The position numbers and the translations under genes were made by a program. From Clostridia bacterium (GTDB lineage Bacteria; Bacillota_E; SLMV01; PUMD01): a DNA stretch of 6,110 bases. The DNA lies in assembly GCA_003562655.1 (NCBI GenBank), contig PWUC01000126.1, positions 1-6,110 of the forward strand, given 5' to 3'. The notes under the pieces are model-generated. The model searched no databases. It saw nothing but the letters and a program-made list of their open reading frames with translations, and was not told the DNA's origin. Positions 5,881 through 6,110 of the stretch are shown here, piece by piece; position 1 is the stretch's first letter, and each line of letters begins with the position of its first letter.

Positions 5881-6110
5881 GGTCCTCATCCTCCCTCAGT
5901 TCCCTCAGAATCCGGTCGATGTGCCGACCCCGTTCGATGGTCCGGTCCAGGATAAACTGGATGTCCGGCACGTACTTCAGGTCCAGCCGGTCACCCATCT
6001 CGGAACGCACAAAGCCCCGCGCACCCTCCAGGACCTCCATGGTGCTCTGCTCCTCCTCTTCGTCGCCGAAGACCGAGACGTAGATCCTCGCCTGTCTCAG
6101 GTCCGGGGAC
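5867..6110 (-). CDS. rbfA: Ribosome-binding factor A, C-terminal part (5' end outside window)
   Basis: RbfA binds the 30S subunit near the 5' end helix of 16S rRNA and helps late small-subunit maturation; it is best known as a cold-shock and assembly factor. The 80 residues visible here, ending at a TGA at 5869-5867, match the second half of the single KH-like domain. They run from SPDLRQARIYVSVFGDEEE through the EVLEGARGFVRSEMGDRL helix region and the strand LKYVPDIQFILD to the closing helix RTIERGRHIDRIL. Family members are about 115-130 residues, so roughly 35-50 N-terminal residues lie beyond the window edge. The short acidic/basic tail (REDEDRDHK) is ordinary. The 3' end overlaps the start of the downstream DHH phosphoesterase gene, which fits the common infB-rbfA-nrnA-truB-ribF order in Bacillota. 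Identification is by recalled family pattern and gene order; no search was run. Confidence 0.95.
   Translation of the reverse strand, partial: SPDLRQARIYVSVFGDEEEEQSTMEVLEGARGFVRSEMGDRLDLKYVPDIQFILDRTIERGRHIDRILRELREDEDRDHK

Overview
The window is a GC-rich stretch of chromosomal housekeeping DNA. All confident genes lie on the minus strand, so transcription runs from high to low coordinates. Gene order is rbfA (partial), nrnA-type DHH phosphoesterase, truB, ribF, rpsO, pnp and a small Spo0E-like gene, followed by a terminator-like hairpin at the left edge. This is the downstream half of the nusA-infB-rbfA type translation/RNA-processing operon of Gram-positive bacteria. The Spo0E-family protein, strong GGAGG ribosome binding sites and heavy use of TTG starts point to a GC-rich, probably spore-forming member of the Bacillota (Firmicutes). 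Genus cannot be told from the sequence.

Right part (about 3015-6110): four genes overlap one another by 4 to about 14 nt, so they should be co-transcribed and translationally coupled. RbfA matures the 30S subunit, the DHH enzyme degrades nano-RNA and/or pAp, TruB makes pseudouridine 55 in tRNA, and RibF makes FMN and FAD.

Middle (2555-3014): a 142-nt gap between ribF and rpsO holds a plausible extended -10 promoter. It also holds a leader in which a copy of the 16S rRNA 3' end sequence (GATCACCTCC) can pair with the rpsO ribosome binding site. This is a good candidate for S15 autoregulation. A 51-nt gap between rpsO and pnp can form small competing hairpins just before the pnp ribosome binding site.

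Left part (1-2554): pnp (polynucleotide phosphorylase) is intact with all domains. Just after it comes a short non-coding stretch with a REP-like palindrome, then a 68-residue Spo0E-like protein. A 16-of-17 inverted repeat brackets that gene, and a perfect 8-bp terminator hairpin closes the unit at the window edge.

No mobile element, CRISPR array, tRNA or rRNA gene was seen. I found no evidence for a wholly new multi-gene system. The points most worth checking are the rpsO leader, the small Spo0E-like gene with its flanking repeats, and the run of four consecutive TTG start codons.
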